Origin: Streptomyces sp. NBC_00370
Lineage (GTDB): Bacteria; Actinomycetota; Actinomycetes; Streptomycetales; Streptomycetaceae
Assembly: GCF_036084755.1 (NCBI RefSeq)
Contig: NZ_CP107968.1
Span: 8,502,001 to 8,566,000 of the forward strand
Length of the DNA: 64,000 bases
Reading direction: 5' to 3'
Under the pieces are notes generated by a model. The model made no database searches and was not told the DNA's origin. It saw only the letters and a program-made list of their open reading frames with translations. Position numbers and translations under genes: made by a program. Below are positions 45,170-53,548 of the stretch, piece by piece. Numbering within the stretch: the stretch's first letter is position 1; the number at the start of each line of letters is the position of its first letter.

Positions 45170-45297
45170 GTCGAAAGAGGTCTTGGACGGGGATCTGCCC
45201 CGGGTAGCAGGCTGGTCAGCGCAGTCAGCGGCCCCACGAAGACAGGAACCACGACCATGAAAATTTCCCTTATCCGAGCCAACCAAAAGAGGGGAAC

Positions 45298-45552
45298 GTG
45301 GTGATCGAGAACGCCGCAAATCGCTTCTGGCGAACGATCAACTGGGTGGTCGAGACGCCCGATGTGCTTCGTAGCGGAGGCCGACTTAAGGACGACGCGA
45401 GCGTCACGTACAAGGAAGGCCCTTCGATCCGTCGGATCGAGCGAGGCCGCACCGTCGCATGGTCGATCGACGGCACACCTGTCACCGAGCAGGCGGCAAG
45501 GGATCGCATGGCGTATGAGTACCTCGCCCGGCGCCCCGAGGAGTCGCAGTGA
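45298..45552 (+). CDS. Small protein coupled to integrase
   Basis: 84 aa from GTG 45298 (AGAGGGGAACGTG upstream). Basic and polar, with WRTINWVVETPD and a C-terminal helix; no known domain. Its stop overlaps the integrase GTG start as GTGA, so the two are translated together. A directionality factor is conceivable, but nothing in the sequence proves DNA binding. Confidence 0.6.
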   Translation: MVIENAANRFWRTINWVVETPDVLRSGGRLKDDASVTYKEGPSIRRIERGRTVAWSIDGTPVTEQAARDRMAYEYLARRPEESQ

Positions 45553-46694
45553 CCGAGCCCGACGAGGCGGTCGACGCCGAGCTGGTGGACGACGGCCACC
45601 TCCCCGCCACCCGGACCGAGACAGCACCCGCCCGTCCGGTCGTCGACCGGCACACGATCCTTGTCCCCGGCGAAGCGCTGCCCACCGCAGTCGACGAACC
45701 CACTTACACCGAACGCGACCTGTACGTCAGCGAGCGGACCGCCGACCGGCTTCAGAACAAGTCGAAGCCCAAGAACACCAGCAAGACCTACGACAACCAG
45801 CGCGACCTCTTCAAGGCGTGGTGCATCCAGCACGGCCGCGTCCACCGGCCCTGCACCACAGCCACCTACGTCGAGTACGTCGCCACCCTCATCGACCGAG
45901 ACCGTGCACCCAACGCCATCAGCGTCGCCATGTCCGCCATTCGCACATGGATGCCCGACGACAAAAAGCCCGGCACCCAAGAGGCGCGCGGCATGCTCAA
46001 CGAGTACCGGAAGGAATGGAACAAGCGGGTCGGCGTCAAGAAAGCACCAGTTATCACCGACGACATGATCCGATCCATGATCGCCACCTGCGACCTCACC
46101 CACCCCGCCGGGATCCGCGACCGCTGCGTCCTCCTCCTCGGACGCGGCGCCCTCAACCGGCGCATCGAACTCGCCGACCTCACCATCGGCAACGTCACCG
46201 TCGAATCAGATGGCGTCGCCCTCTACTTCGCCTCCTCCAAAACAGACCAAGAAGCCAAAGGCGAAGAGACCTTCATCCCCGGCTGGGACGACCCAGACAT
46301 CGACCCCGTCCGCGCCACACGAGCCTGGCTCGACACCCTCCACCAACTCGGCATCCACGAAGGCGCCTTCATTCGCGCCCTCACCCGCGAAGGACGCCTC
46401 CAGTCACGAATCGCCGCCACCAAACGCGGCGACCACGTCACAGGCGACGCCATCAACGACTGGGTACGCCGACGTGCCGAACTCGCCGGCATCAGAGGCT
46501 GGGAGAAAGTCACCGCTCACGGGCTACGGCGAGGCGGCGCCCAAGCCATCGCCGACGCCGGCGGAGACCCCACCGCACAAGGACGCTGGAAGGCGGGCTC
46601 CGCCGTGGTCAAGCGCGAGTACCTCGACCGGGCCGCCAAACGCACAGACAATCCGTGGCTCAAGATCGCGCGGCCGCAGCTGGATGAGACGTAG
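45549..46694 (+). CDS. Tyrosine recombinase/integrase
   Basis: 381 aa from GTG 45549. A non-conserved 60-residue head is followed by a SAM-like core-binding domain (TSKTYDNQRDLFKAWCIQHG) and the catalytic domain: first Arg in GRGALNRRIELADL, then VTAHGLRRGGAQAIADAGGD (HxxR), RWKAG in place of the usual LGH, and Tyr in KREYLD. The missing second His (Trp here) is tolerated in some recombinases. It looks intact. No tRNA or att repeat was found beside it, so the element boundaries are unknown. Confidence 0.88.
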   Translation: MTEPDEAVDAELVDDGHLPATRTETAPARPVVDRHTILVPGEALPTAVDEPTYTERDLYVSERTADRLQNKSKPKNTSKTYDNQRDLFKAWCIQHGRVHRPCTTATYVEYVATLIDRDRAPNAISVAMSAIRTWMPDDKKPGTQEARGMLNEYRKEWNKRVGVKKAPVITDDMIRSMIATCDLTHPAGIRDRCVLLLGRGALNRRIELADLTIGNVTVESDGVALYFASSKTDQEAKGEETFIPGWDDPDIDPVRATRAWLDTLHQLGIHEGAFIRALTREGRLQSRIAATKRGDHVTGDAINDWVRRRAELAGIRGWEKVTAHGLRRGGAQAIADAGGDPTAQGRWKAGSAVVKREYLDRAAKRTDNPWLKIARPQLDET

Positions 46695-46702
46695 AACGCT
46701 CT

Positions 46703-47242
46703 CTAGGCGTCGCGGAGCGGGGTTGCCAGAACCTCCCGCTTCGCTTCGCGCGCCTGGTCAAGAAGCCTGGCCTTAGGTGCTGGCTCTCGGCGGAGGTAAC
46801 AGCCCAAGGATTTCTGCATCTCGACACACATCGCCATCATCAAGAGCCGCCCAGCTCTGAGCCCGACGTGCTCCTGCAAGTACGACTCGTGCCCGAAACC
46901 AAAGAGGCAGGCAGCTTCGAGGGCGTCACGAAGATCTCCATCGGTCAGGTGCAGTGACGCGAGGTTGATCCTCCCGAGGATCTCACTCATCTCCTGTAGC
47001 CACTCGGGGCGCTCCGCTGACTCAGCTTCCGGACGCTTCCAGGCATGCCCTTGAAGTACTTGGAGTTCTGTGATGAGGACATCAACCGCGCCCTCGGACA
47101 AGGCGGTGAGACGCTCCTGTATCGCCTGCTTAGTTTGGGCGCGCTGCTGGTAGACGATACCGAGGAAGGCTGCGGCGGCGCCGATCGCGGCGCCTCCGAG
47201 GCCGATGATGCCGACAAGCACCTCTGAGTTCATGGCTGGCAT
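46703..47242 (-). CDS. Membrane-anchored hypothetical protein
   Basis: 179 aa from ATG 47242; ATG 47233 is possible. One N-terminal transmembrane helix (VLVGIIGLGGAAIGAAAAFLGIVY) is followed by a coiled-coil-like Gln/Arg stretch and a helical cytoplasmic domain with no recognised family. Divergent from the gene at 47338, and its end faces the integrase stop 8 bp away, so it may be cargo of the integrase element. Confidence 0.55.
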   Translation of the reverse strand: MPAMNSEVLVGIIGLGGAAIGAAAAFLGIVYQQRAQTKQAIQERLTALSEGAVDVLITELQVLQGHAWKRPEAESAERPEWLQEMSEILGRINLASLHLTDGDLRDALEAACLFGFGHESYLQEHVGLRAGRLLMMAMCVEMQKSLGCYLRREPAPKARLLDQAREAKREVLATPLRDA

Positions 47243-47337
47243 ATTGCCTCAGTGTCGTGGCGGGCACCCCGGATACTGGATGTTATCGAGGGCGGTTGGT
47301 TCAGCCCCTCCCCCAACCGCGGCTACTCTTCCGGCGC

Positions 47338-47934
47338 ATGAGCGCCCACTGGAACGACACCCTCAGCACCATCGGCGGGCTGGCCGGCGCGGCAGCCGCA
47401 GTCGCCGCCTGGCGGGCGGCCACCAAGGCGAACGCCACCGCCGACACCGTGGCACGTATCGAACGGGACCGCCATCACGCCGAGCTGGCCCCGCAGTTCG
47501 ACATCGGCTTCGTAGAGACCAGCGAGACTCGCGCGAAGCTCGCCATCCACCTGAGCGGGCCGGACCAGCTTGGGCATCTCACCTCCATCACTGCGTCGGT
47601 CGGAAACGATGACGCTGAGCACGTGCTTGCCAGCCCTGGTCTCGACGTCACGCAGGAAGGAGTCGACGCCTTCGTGTGGGGTCCGTTCCGGTTCCAGCCC
47701 GACGCGGACGGCGCCGACCGGAACGGTCGCGCGGTCGCACCCGTCTCTCTGCTCGTGGGGCGTGGCCGTTCGTTCGCCATGGAGCGCACCCGGCCCGGCC
47801 ACTGGATGACAGGCAAGACGTTCGAGCGGTGGCAGGAGAACTACCGCAACGAGCCGGTGCGTCTGATCCTCACCTGCCGGCGCGACGACGAGGAGTGGGT
47901 AGTCACCCGCCGAATCCCCAACCCGCCTCTATAG
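47338..47934 (+). CDS. Hypothetical protein with short N-terminal hydrophobic segment
   Basis: 198 aa from ATG 47338. TLSTIGGLAGAAAAVAAWRAA could be a weak membrane helix; the rest (about 50-198) is beta-rich with FDIGFVET and FVWGPFRF. The layout, a membrane helix then a beta domain, is seen in small accessory proteins of unknown role. A strong terminator follows. Confidence 0.55.
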   Translation: MSAHWNDTLSTIGGLAGAAAAVAAWRAATKANATADTVARIERDRHHAELAPQFDIGFVETSETRAKLAIHLSGPDQLGHLTSITASVGNDDAEHVLASPGLDVTQEGVDAFVWGPFRFQPDADGADRNGRAVAPVSLLVGRGRSFAMERTRPGHWMTGKTFERWQENYRNEPVRLILTCRRDDEEWVVTRRIPNPPL

Positions 47935-47990
47935 GACCAGCGCCCAGACCCTCGGAGGCTGAGCGCGCTTAGGATGCCACACACGGAAGA

Positions 47991-48019
47991 ACGCCCCGCC
48001 CTCACGGAGGGCGGGGCGT
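47991..48019. terminator. Strong hairpin terminator
   Basis: A perfect 12-bp stem (ACGCCCCGCCCT at 47991-48002 with AGGGCGGGGCGT at 48008-48019) with a 5-nt loop, 57 bp after the stop of the upstream gene. Confidence 0.8.
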
Positions 48020-48164
48020 AGTCGTGCGGCACTTGGGAGTCACCGCCCCCTGCTGACGCCTCCTCAGTTTCGTCACAGCTTCGTCACTAACGGAACGCAC
48101 CTCTCACGCCGGGCGAATCGGGCCGCTACGTTCATCCCCTCACGAACCAGTCCTAGGGGGACAC

Positions 48165-48791
48165 ATGAGCTTCGGTGATCCACAACCACCGCAATGGGGA
48201 CAGCAGCCGCCCGCCGGCCCGCCACCTACCCCACCGTCGAACCGGCCTGGTTGGACGCGGAAACGCATCATCATCCCGGCCGCCCTGGCCCTGTTCTTCG
48301 TCGGGGTCATCATCGGCACCTCCGGTAGCGGCGACACCAAGACCGTCAGTGACGCCAAGCCTGCCCCGGCAGTCACCCAGACCGTCACGGCCAAGCCGGC
48401 GGCGAAAGCCGCCGGCAAGGTCAAGCCGGCGCCGACTGTGACCGTCACCGAGACGGCCACGGTCAAGCCGAAGGCCAAGCCCAAGGCGAAGCCGGATCCG
48501 GCACCCGAGGGCAAGGCTGTGTTCAAGGTGTGGGGCACCGCTTCCGCCGGCGCGGACATCACCTACGGCAGCGACGGCGAGAACCTGGACGGGAGCGGGC
48601 TTCCCATGACGAAGACCCTCACCGTCAAGGACGACGCCCTCTACTACGCCATCAACGCCCAGTTGCAGGGCGGCGGCGACATCCAGTGTTCGGTCACGAT
48701 CGACGGCAAAACCAAGACCGGGCATGCGAGGGGCGGCTACAACATCTGCTCCGCCCAGTTGAACGCCGACTTCATGGGTGGCTTCAGCTAA
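48165..48791 (+). CDS. Membrane-anchored secreted protein, MmpS-like C-terminal domain
   Basis: 208 aa from ATG 48165 (AGGGGG upstream). Pro-rich cytoplasmic N-terminus, one transmembrane helix (IIIPAALALFFVGVIIGTS, about 35-53), an Ala/Lys/Pro/Thr spacer rich in TVTAKPAAK repeats, and a C-terminal domain (VFKVWGTASAGADITYGSDG, IQCSVTIDGKTK, one Cys pair) like the MmpS fold. The domain would sit outside the membrane. Function unknown. Confidence 0.7.
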   Translation: MSFGDPQPPQWGQQPPAGPPPTPPSNRPGWTRKRIIIPAALALFFVGVIIGTSGSGDTKTVSDAKPAPAVTQTVTAKPAAKAAGKVKPAPTVTVTETATVKPKAKPKAKPDPAPEGKAVFKVWGTASAGADITYGSDGENLDGSGLPMTKTLTVKDDALYYAINAQLQGGGDIQCSVTIDGKTKTGHARGGYNICSAQLNADFMGGFS

Positions 48792-48866
48792 GAGGTCGTT
48801 TCTCTTGGTGAGTGGGTGCCGGGCATCATGGTCGTCGACAGGAGCTCATGCCCGAGAGGACGAGTG

Positions 48867-49442
48867 ATGCAGGTGATTGGAGGCGTAGGGACGGTCTTGA
48901 CGGACCTGTGGCAGCGGCGTTGGCCCGACTGCCCACCGGTTGGGTACAAGCTCCGCGGCCCGTACCGGGATGTCTGGGTGCGCTTCCATAGCCTGCCGGA
49001 GTCGAAGCGATATGCAGAGGACGAGAGCGAGTACGTCGTCGTCCTGGGGCGGTACAACACGGTCCTAGATGAGTTGTTTGCCGGTGGGGATGTCTACGTG
49101 ATCACACCGGTCTGGACGACCGAAGCCGAGGTGCCACCGTTCCAGCCAGACGCTGGCTACTGGCAGAGCCTGCTGGTGGAGGACGACCCTGACCCGGAGT
49201 TCCGCACCTACTGCCATCTTTTCGCCGTACGCCGACCTTGGCGACATGGCTGCCTCGACGAGTTGCTCCGTGACATCGCCGACGACAGGATGGCGGGAGT
49301 CTTCGTCACCGACACTCAGATGCGGCGCATTCACTACCCCTACGACGGGGGCGCCGACGTCTTCCTTGCCACGCCTGAGGAACGGGATCGCACCCGCGAC
49401 CGGCATGCCCACTGGCTTTCCGGCAGCCCGTCGGGTCTTTGA
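48867..49442 (+). CDS. DUF3885-like hypothetical protein
   Basis: 191 aa from ATG 48867, with GAGAGGACG upstream. VGYKLRGPYRDVWVRFHSLP, then YNTVLDELF, DVYVITPVW and a VFVTDTQMRRIHYPYDGG segment match my memory of DUF3885, a cytosolic family of unknown role often near contact-dependent toxin/immunity genes. It lies between a membrane protein gene and an IS5 transposase. Confidence 0.5.
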   Translation: MQVIGGVGTVLTDLWQRRWPDCPPVGYKLRGPYRDVWVRFHSLPESKRYAEDESEYVVVLGRYNTVLDELFAGGDVYVITPVWTTEAEVPPFQPDAGYWQSLLVEDDPDPEFRTYCHLFAVRRPWRHGCLDELLRDIADDRMAGVFVTDTQMRRIHYPYDGGADVFLATPEERDRTRDRHAHWLSGSPSGL

Positions 49443-49478
49443 CGGGTCAGGATCACCACCCTGCCCAAATTCCCAGGC

Positions 49479-50286
49479 TCAGAAAGTCAGCCGACGGAAG
49501 CAGATGCGCAGGGCGGCTATACCAACGAAGGCGAGGAAGTGCTCGGGCTTGCGTTCGTAGCGGCGGTGCAGGCGTCGGCAGCCGGCCAGCCAGGACACGG
49601 TTCGTTCGACGACCCAGCGGTGGCGGCCGAGCCGGGTGGAGGGCCGACTCCCTTGCGGGCGATGCGGTGGCCTATGCCGCGTGAACGGAGCCATCGCCGC
49701 AGGTGGTCGTAGTCGTAGCCCTTGTCCGCATGCAGCTTCGCCGGCCGCCTGCGTCGTGGGCCGCGACGGGAACGGATGGGAGGGATTCCGCGGATGAGCG
49801 GTTCCAGTCCCTGGCTGTCGTGCATGTTGGCGCCGGAGATGCCCAGTGAGAGCGGCAGTCCGTTTCGGTCGGTGCCCAGATGGATTTTCGATCCCAACTT
49901 GCCTCGGTCGGTCGGATTCGGTCCCGTCAGAAGCCCCCTTTTGCCGCCCGGACGCTGACGGAGTCGATCGCGCACCGGGACCAGTCCAGCTCACCCCGCG
50001 CCCCGAGTTTGTCCAGGACCACGCGGTGGAGACGGCCCCAGACCCGATCCGCGCTCCACTGGGCGAACCGCCGGTAGACCGTCTGCCAGGCCGGGCCGAA
50101 CACTGGCGGGAGCTGCCTCCAAGTACAGCCCGAGGTGGCCACGAAGATGACCGCGGCCAGAACCTCACGGTCGTCAGCCCGACGGCGACCTCCGCCCTGC
50201 GGACGCTTCACCTCCGTGAGCGGCACCACCCGCCGGAACAGCACCCACAACTCCTCCGGCACCAGCCGCTCAACCGGAATCGCCAT
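49479..50286 (-). pseudogene. IS5-family transposase, frameshifted
   Basis: Starts ATG 50286. The first frame (LVPEELWVLFRRVVPLTEVK, GCTWRQLPPVFGPAWQTVYR, RWARID-like CAIDSVSVRAAKGG) ends at 49927. The DDE core continues in a second frame (GSKIHLGTDRNGLPLSLGIS, LHADKGYDY). IS5 elements often use one programmed shift there. A further unexpected indel near 49640 moves the end (HRWVVERTVSWLAGCRRLHR, YERKPEHFLAF) to a third frame. Element ends were not resolved; AAGAAACGGTGTCTTA near 50314 may be the right end. Nothing is seen in 50331-50540. Confidence 0.7.
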
Positions 50287-50540
50287 GCACAGCTCAACGA
50301 GCGATCAAGCCATAAGAAACGGTGTCTTAATGTGCGTGCGCGGCAGCGTGAAGTGATGGCCCGCTGGCAGGGCGGGCGATGCGGGAATTGCGCATCCCGA
50401 ACCTGCACCGTTTCACGCCCTAAGGGGAGGGGGTCGCCGATAACCCTTGATCCAATTGAAGGCTTGAGCGTCCCATCGGGCCCGCTGTGGCTATTCGCAA
50501 CCGAGCAAGCTCCGACTCCTCAATAGCAGTATTCTCTGAA

Positions 50541-52000
50541 ATGCCCGACGAAAGCGAGACGGCGATGGACGAGCGGCGCGTGCCCGACACTACGCGGCTG
50601 GGCCTGCCCGACGATGACGACGCAGGGACCGCACGGGCAATCGTGGACGAGCGCGGAACCGTGACGCAATGGGGAGAAGGCGCTCGCAGGCTGCTGGGCT
50701 ATTCGCCCGCCGACATAGTTGGCAAACCAGCAGCCAGCCTGCTCGACGAAGAGCCCTCGGCAGACACGCTGCGCAATGTGAAATCTCTGATGACATGGCA
50801 AGGGACCGTGCCACTGCGGCACCAGGACGGCCACCGAGTTGAGATGAGCGTGCTCGCCCAGCAAAGCATGGAGGGCAAGCACAGCCACGGCTGGCTGCTG
50901 GTCAGTGCGCTCACTCATACCGCCGTCGAACCGGGGGACACAGCACTCACGGCGTGGACTTCGAGCAACTGCCATGTTGCGCGATGGCTGTCTTTGACGT
51001 GGCCCTGCGATTGCGACGCGCTAACGGCTACGCGGAGCGCACTCTGAACGTCACTGAGGACGACTTCCGTGGTCTACGCCACAGGGACTTCCTGCCCCTA
51101 AACTCTGAGGTCAGAAAGGTTGAACGAGCCCTTTCCCGGGTGATGGAGACGTGCGGGTCCCTGGCGAAAGCCGCGAGCATGCTTGGTCCAACTTCGTATA
51201 TCCGCTGAAGAACGAAGAGGGCGCTGTGCGCGGGGCGGCTGTTTCTGCGCACGATATAACCGAGCAGTACTGGGCCCGTAAGCGACTGCAATTGATCAAT
51301 CACGCCAGCGCTCACATCGGCAGCACCTTGGACGTGGCGCGGACCGCTCAGGAACTGGCAGATGTGGCTGTCCCGCAGTTCGCCGACTTCGTCTGCGTCG
51401 ACCTGCTCGAGTCCGTGGACCGGGGAGAGGAGCCCACGCTGGGGTTGATATCCGGTTGGGTCGCCTTCCGGCGGACCGCTATCAAATCCATACTGGATGG
51501 CTGCCCCGAGTCGGCTCTCAAGCCAGGAGACGCAGACTCCCATCCCGACTGCACGGCCCCGGCCCGGGCTTTGGCTGCCGGTCAGGCCATACGACGTTCC
51601 AGCGCTGAGGCCGATTTCGCAAGGTGGTTGGCTGATGATGCTTCCCTAGCTCAGGAGCTCGGGATCCACGCAGTGCTGGCGGCACCGCTGATCGCCCGGG
51701 GGGCGACTGTGGGGGTGGCGACGTTCGTCCGTCATGCGACGCCGGAAGACTTCGACGAGGACGATCTGCTTCTCGCTGATGAGCTCGCCTCCCGCGCTGC
51801 TGTCTGTGTGGACAACGCCCGTCGCTACACCCGCGAACGCGGCACCGCAGCAGCGCTGCAGCAGGCGCTGCTGCCAAGGAGCACGCCCCGTCAAGCTGCA
51901 GTTGAGGTTGCCTCCCGGTACCTGCCCACCGGCATCTTGGCTGGAGTGGGTGGCGACTGGTTTGACGTCATTCCCTTGTCCAGTGCCAGAGTTGCTCTAG
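50541..52000 (+). pseudogene. PAS/GAF/PP2C (SpoIIE-type) phosphatase, frameshifted and truncated by IS
   Basis: ATG 50541 opens a PAS domain (GTVTQWGEGARRLLGYSPAD). A frameshift at about 50957 separates GDTALTAW from FEQLPCCAMAVFD (second PAS). A second break near 51150 separates it from the GAF part (AQELADVAVPQFADFVCVDL and LGIHAVLAAPLIARGATVGV). The PP2C start (LQQALLPRSTP, TGILAGVGGDWFDVIPLSS) then stops at the IS701 insertion, and the catalytic metal-binding second half is not found beyond it. Such proteins normally act in anti-sigma/anti-anti-sigma stress switching. Confidence 0.8.
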
Positions 52001-52017
52001 TACTGCAACGGTCTTTG
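51997..52017. repeat. Left terminal repeat and CTAG duplication of IS701 element
   Basis: CTAG (51997-52000) followed by TACTGCAACGGTCTTTG (52001-52017). The exact reverse complement, CAAAGACCGTTGCAGTA, is at 53385-53401 and is followed by CTAG. CTAG on both sides fits the YTAG target duplication of IS701 elements. Confidence 0.85.
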
Positions 52018-53401
52018 TTCTGATGGGTGGTTGGTTTCTGGTGGGGTGTGGCCTCGTCGTTTGTAGTGGCTGATGCGGGCTTGGAATTGTCGTCGTCGGC
52101 GCCAGTGTGACCAGTGCAGGACATGGTCGATGAGGTTGGCGCGGGGCCGGGTCAGGCGGGTTGTCAGTCGCCGGATTTCGGGGAGGGTCAGGGCGATGAG
52201 CTGGGAGGATCCGTTTCTGCTTTCTCCGTGTCGAGCGCGCGGGCCCGCAGAACGGTCAGGCAGGCGTGGGCGGCCATGGCGAGGGTGATGTGGCGGTGCC
52301 AGCCGGGGTAGCGGCGGACCTGGTAATCGTCCGGGCCGCACTCCTGCTTCGCGGTTTGGAAGCATTCCTCAACGGCCCACCGGCTGCCGGCGACGCGGAT
52401 CAGCTCGTCGAGTGTGGTCTCGGCGGGGCAGTAGGCGATGTAGTAGGAGATCTCCGTCGGTCGGCTGACGCTGCGACGGGCGATGACCCAGTGCCGGCGG
52501 TCCTCGCGGTGCCAGGGACGGACCTCGACCCTGGCCCAGTCGTAGACGCGTGGGCTGTGGGCGCCGTTGCCGCAGGAGCGGCGTTTCCACTTCTGCCGGG
52601 GCAGGTGGGGAAACAGGTCGTGGACCGGGTGGTCCATGGCCCAGCGGGTGACGACGGTGTCGTGGCGGGTGGTGGCCATGACATGGAAGACATCGGCCTG
52701 CTCGAGTTCGGTCCGCCAGCCTTTGGAAAAGCCGTAGGCGGCGTCCGCGGTCACCCACCGGAACGGGATCTTCTCGGTGATCGCGCGTCGGACCATCGCT
52801 TTGGCGATGACGACTTTCGTCTCGAAGGCGACGTCGTCGCCGACGCCGGCAGCCTGGCAGCGTTCGCGGTCATCGGTCCATGACGTGGGCAGATACAGGC
52901 GGCGGTCGATCAAGGTGCGGCCGCGTTCTGCGGCATAGGCAAGGAAAACCCCGACCTGACAATTCTCTGTCCGCCCCGCGGTGCCCGAATATTGGCGTTG
53001 GACGCCGGCCGAGCGGACGCCCTTCTTCAAGAATTCGGTGTCGTCCACGATCAGCACTGCGTCCGGGTCGCCGAGATGCTCCACGACGTAGTCGCGGACG
53101 TCGTCGAGGACCTCATCGGCGTCCCAGTCACACCGGTTCAGCAGCCGGTGCATGCGGTCGGGAGCCGCGTGGCCGGCCTCCTCCGCGAGCGTCCAGCCGT
53201 TCTTCCGCTCCAACGGAGCGATCAGCCCCCGCATATAGGCCAGTGCTGACTCCCGCGGCTCCGACCGAGCGAATCGGTGCACGAACCGCTCGTGCAACTC
53301 ACCCAGACCTGCTGCCCACGCCCTGACCTCACCCAGTTCCCCACCCATAGTCAGATCAGCGACTGTCCTGGCCACCAGTCACGCCAAAGACCGTTGCAGT
53401 A
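52001..53401. mobile_element. Complete IS701-family insertion sequence
   Basis: 1401 bp, bounded by 17-bp perfect terminal inverted repeats and a 4-bp CTAG direct duplication at each side. It contains a single transposase on the minus strand. It lies inside the PP2C phosphatase relic. The intact ends suggest recent movement, though the transposase has a C-terminal frameshift. Confidence 0.88.
52188..53375 (-). CDS. IS701-family transposase
   Basis: 395 aa from ATG 53375. DDE-type core: VLIVDDTEFLKKGVRSAGVQ (first Asp), VTADAAYGFSKGW (second Asp) and RWAVEECFQTAKQECGPDDY (Glu), with GVQRQYSGTAGRTENCQVGV typical of the family. It stops at 52188, but LIALTLPEIRRLTTRLTRP to HVLHWSHWRRRRQFQARISH continues in a neighbouring frame to 51997, so a shift near 52205 removes the usual tail. 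Programmed frameshifting or mutation are both possible. Confidence 0.85.
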   Translation of the reverse strand: MARTVADLTMGGELGEVRAWAAGLGELHERFVHRFARSEPRESALAYMRGLIAPLERKNGWTLAEEAGHAAPDRMHRLLNRCDWDADEVLDDVRDYVVEHLGDPDAVLIVDDTEFLKKGVRSAGVQRQYSGTAGRTENCQVGVFLAYAAERGRTLIDRRLYLPTSWTDDRERCQAAGVGDDVAFETKVVIAKAMVRRAITEKIPFRWVTADAAYGFSKGWRTELEQADVFHVMATTRHDTVVTRWAMDHPVHDLFPHLPRQKWKRRSCGNGAHSPRVYDWARVEVRPWHREDRRHWVIARRSVSRPTEISYYIAYCPAETTLDELIRVAGSRWAVEECFQTAKQECGPDDYQVRRYPGWHRHITLAMAAHACLTVLRARALDTEKAETDPPSSSP

Positions 53402-53405
53402 CTAG
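53385..53405. repeat. Right terminal repeat and CTAG duplication of IS701 element
   Basis: CAAAGACCGTTGCAGTA (53385-53401) then CTAG (53402-53405), the mirror of the left end at 51997-52017. Confidence 0.85.
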
Positions 53406-53548
53406 GTCTGCCGGCAGGTCGCGTTGGCGCATTCGCGAATGGTGGCTTCCTCGGCGAGATGGTCTGTACGTCTGCAGCAACGCTACGGCACGCAGAGTGG
53501 GGGACCGGTCCGATCAAGTTCAGTACTTGGACTGGACAGCAAAGGGCC

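Noticed and set aside
45257..45300. A tiny plus-strand frame MKISLIRANQKRGTW before the integrase module
   Set aside because: 15 codons with no support beyond an ATG; it would overlap the ribosome-binding site of the 45298 gene.
53406..53470. A minus-strand stretch HLAEEATIRECANATCRQT like a zinc-finger fragment
   Set aside because: Only about 20 residues with one Cys pair; not enough to support a feature.
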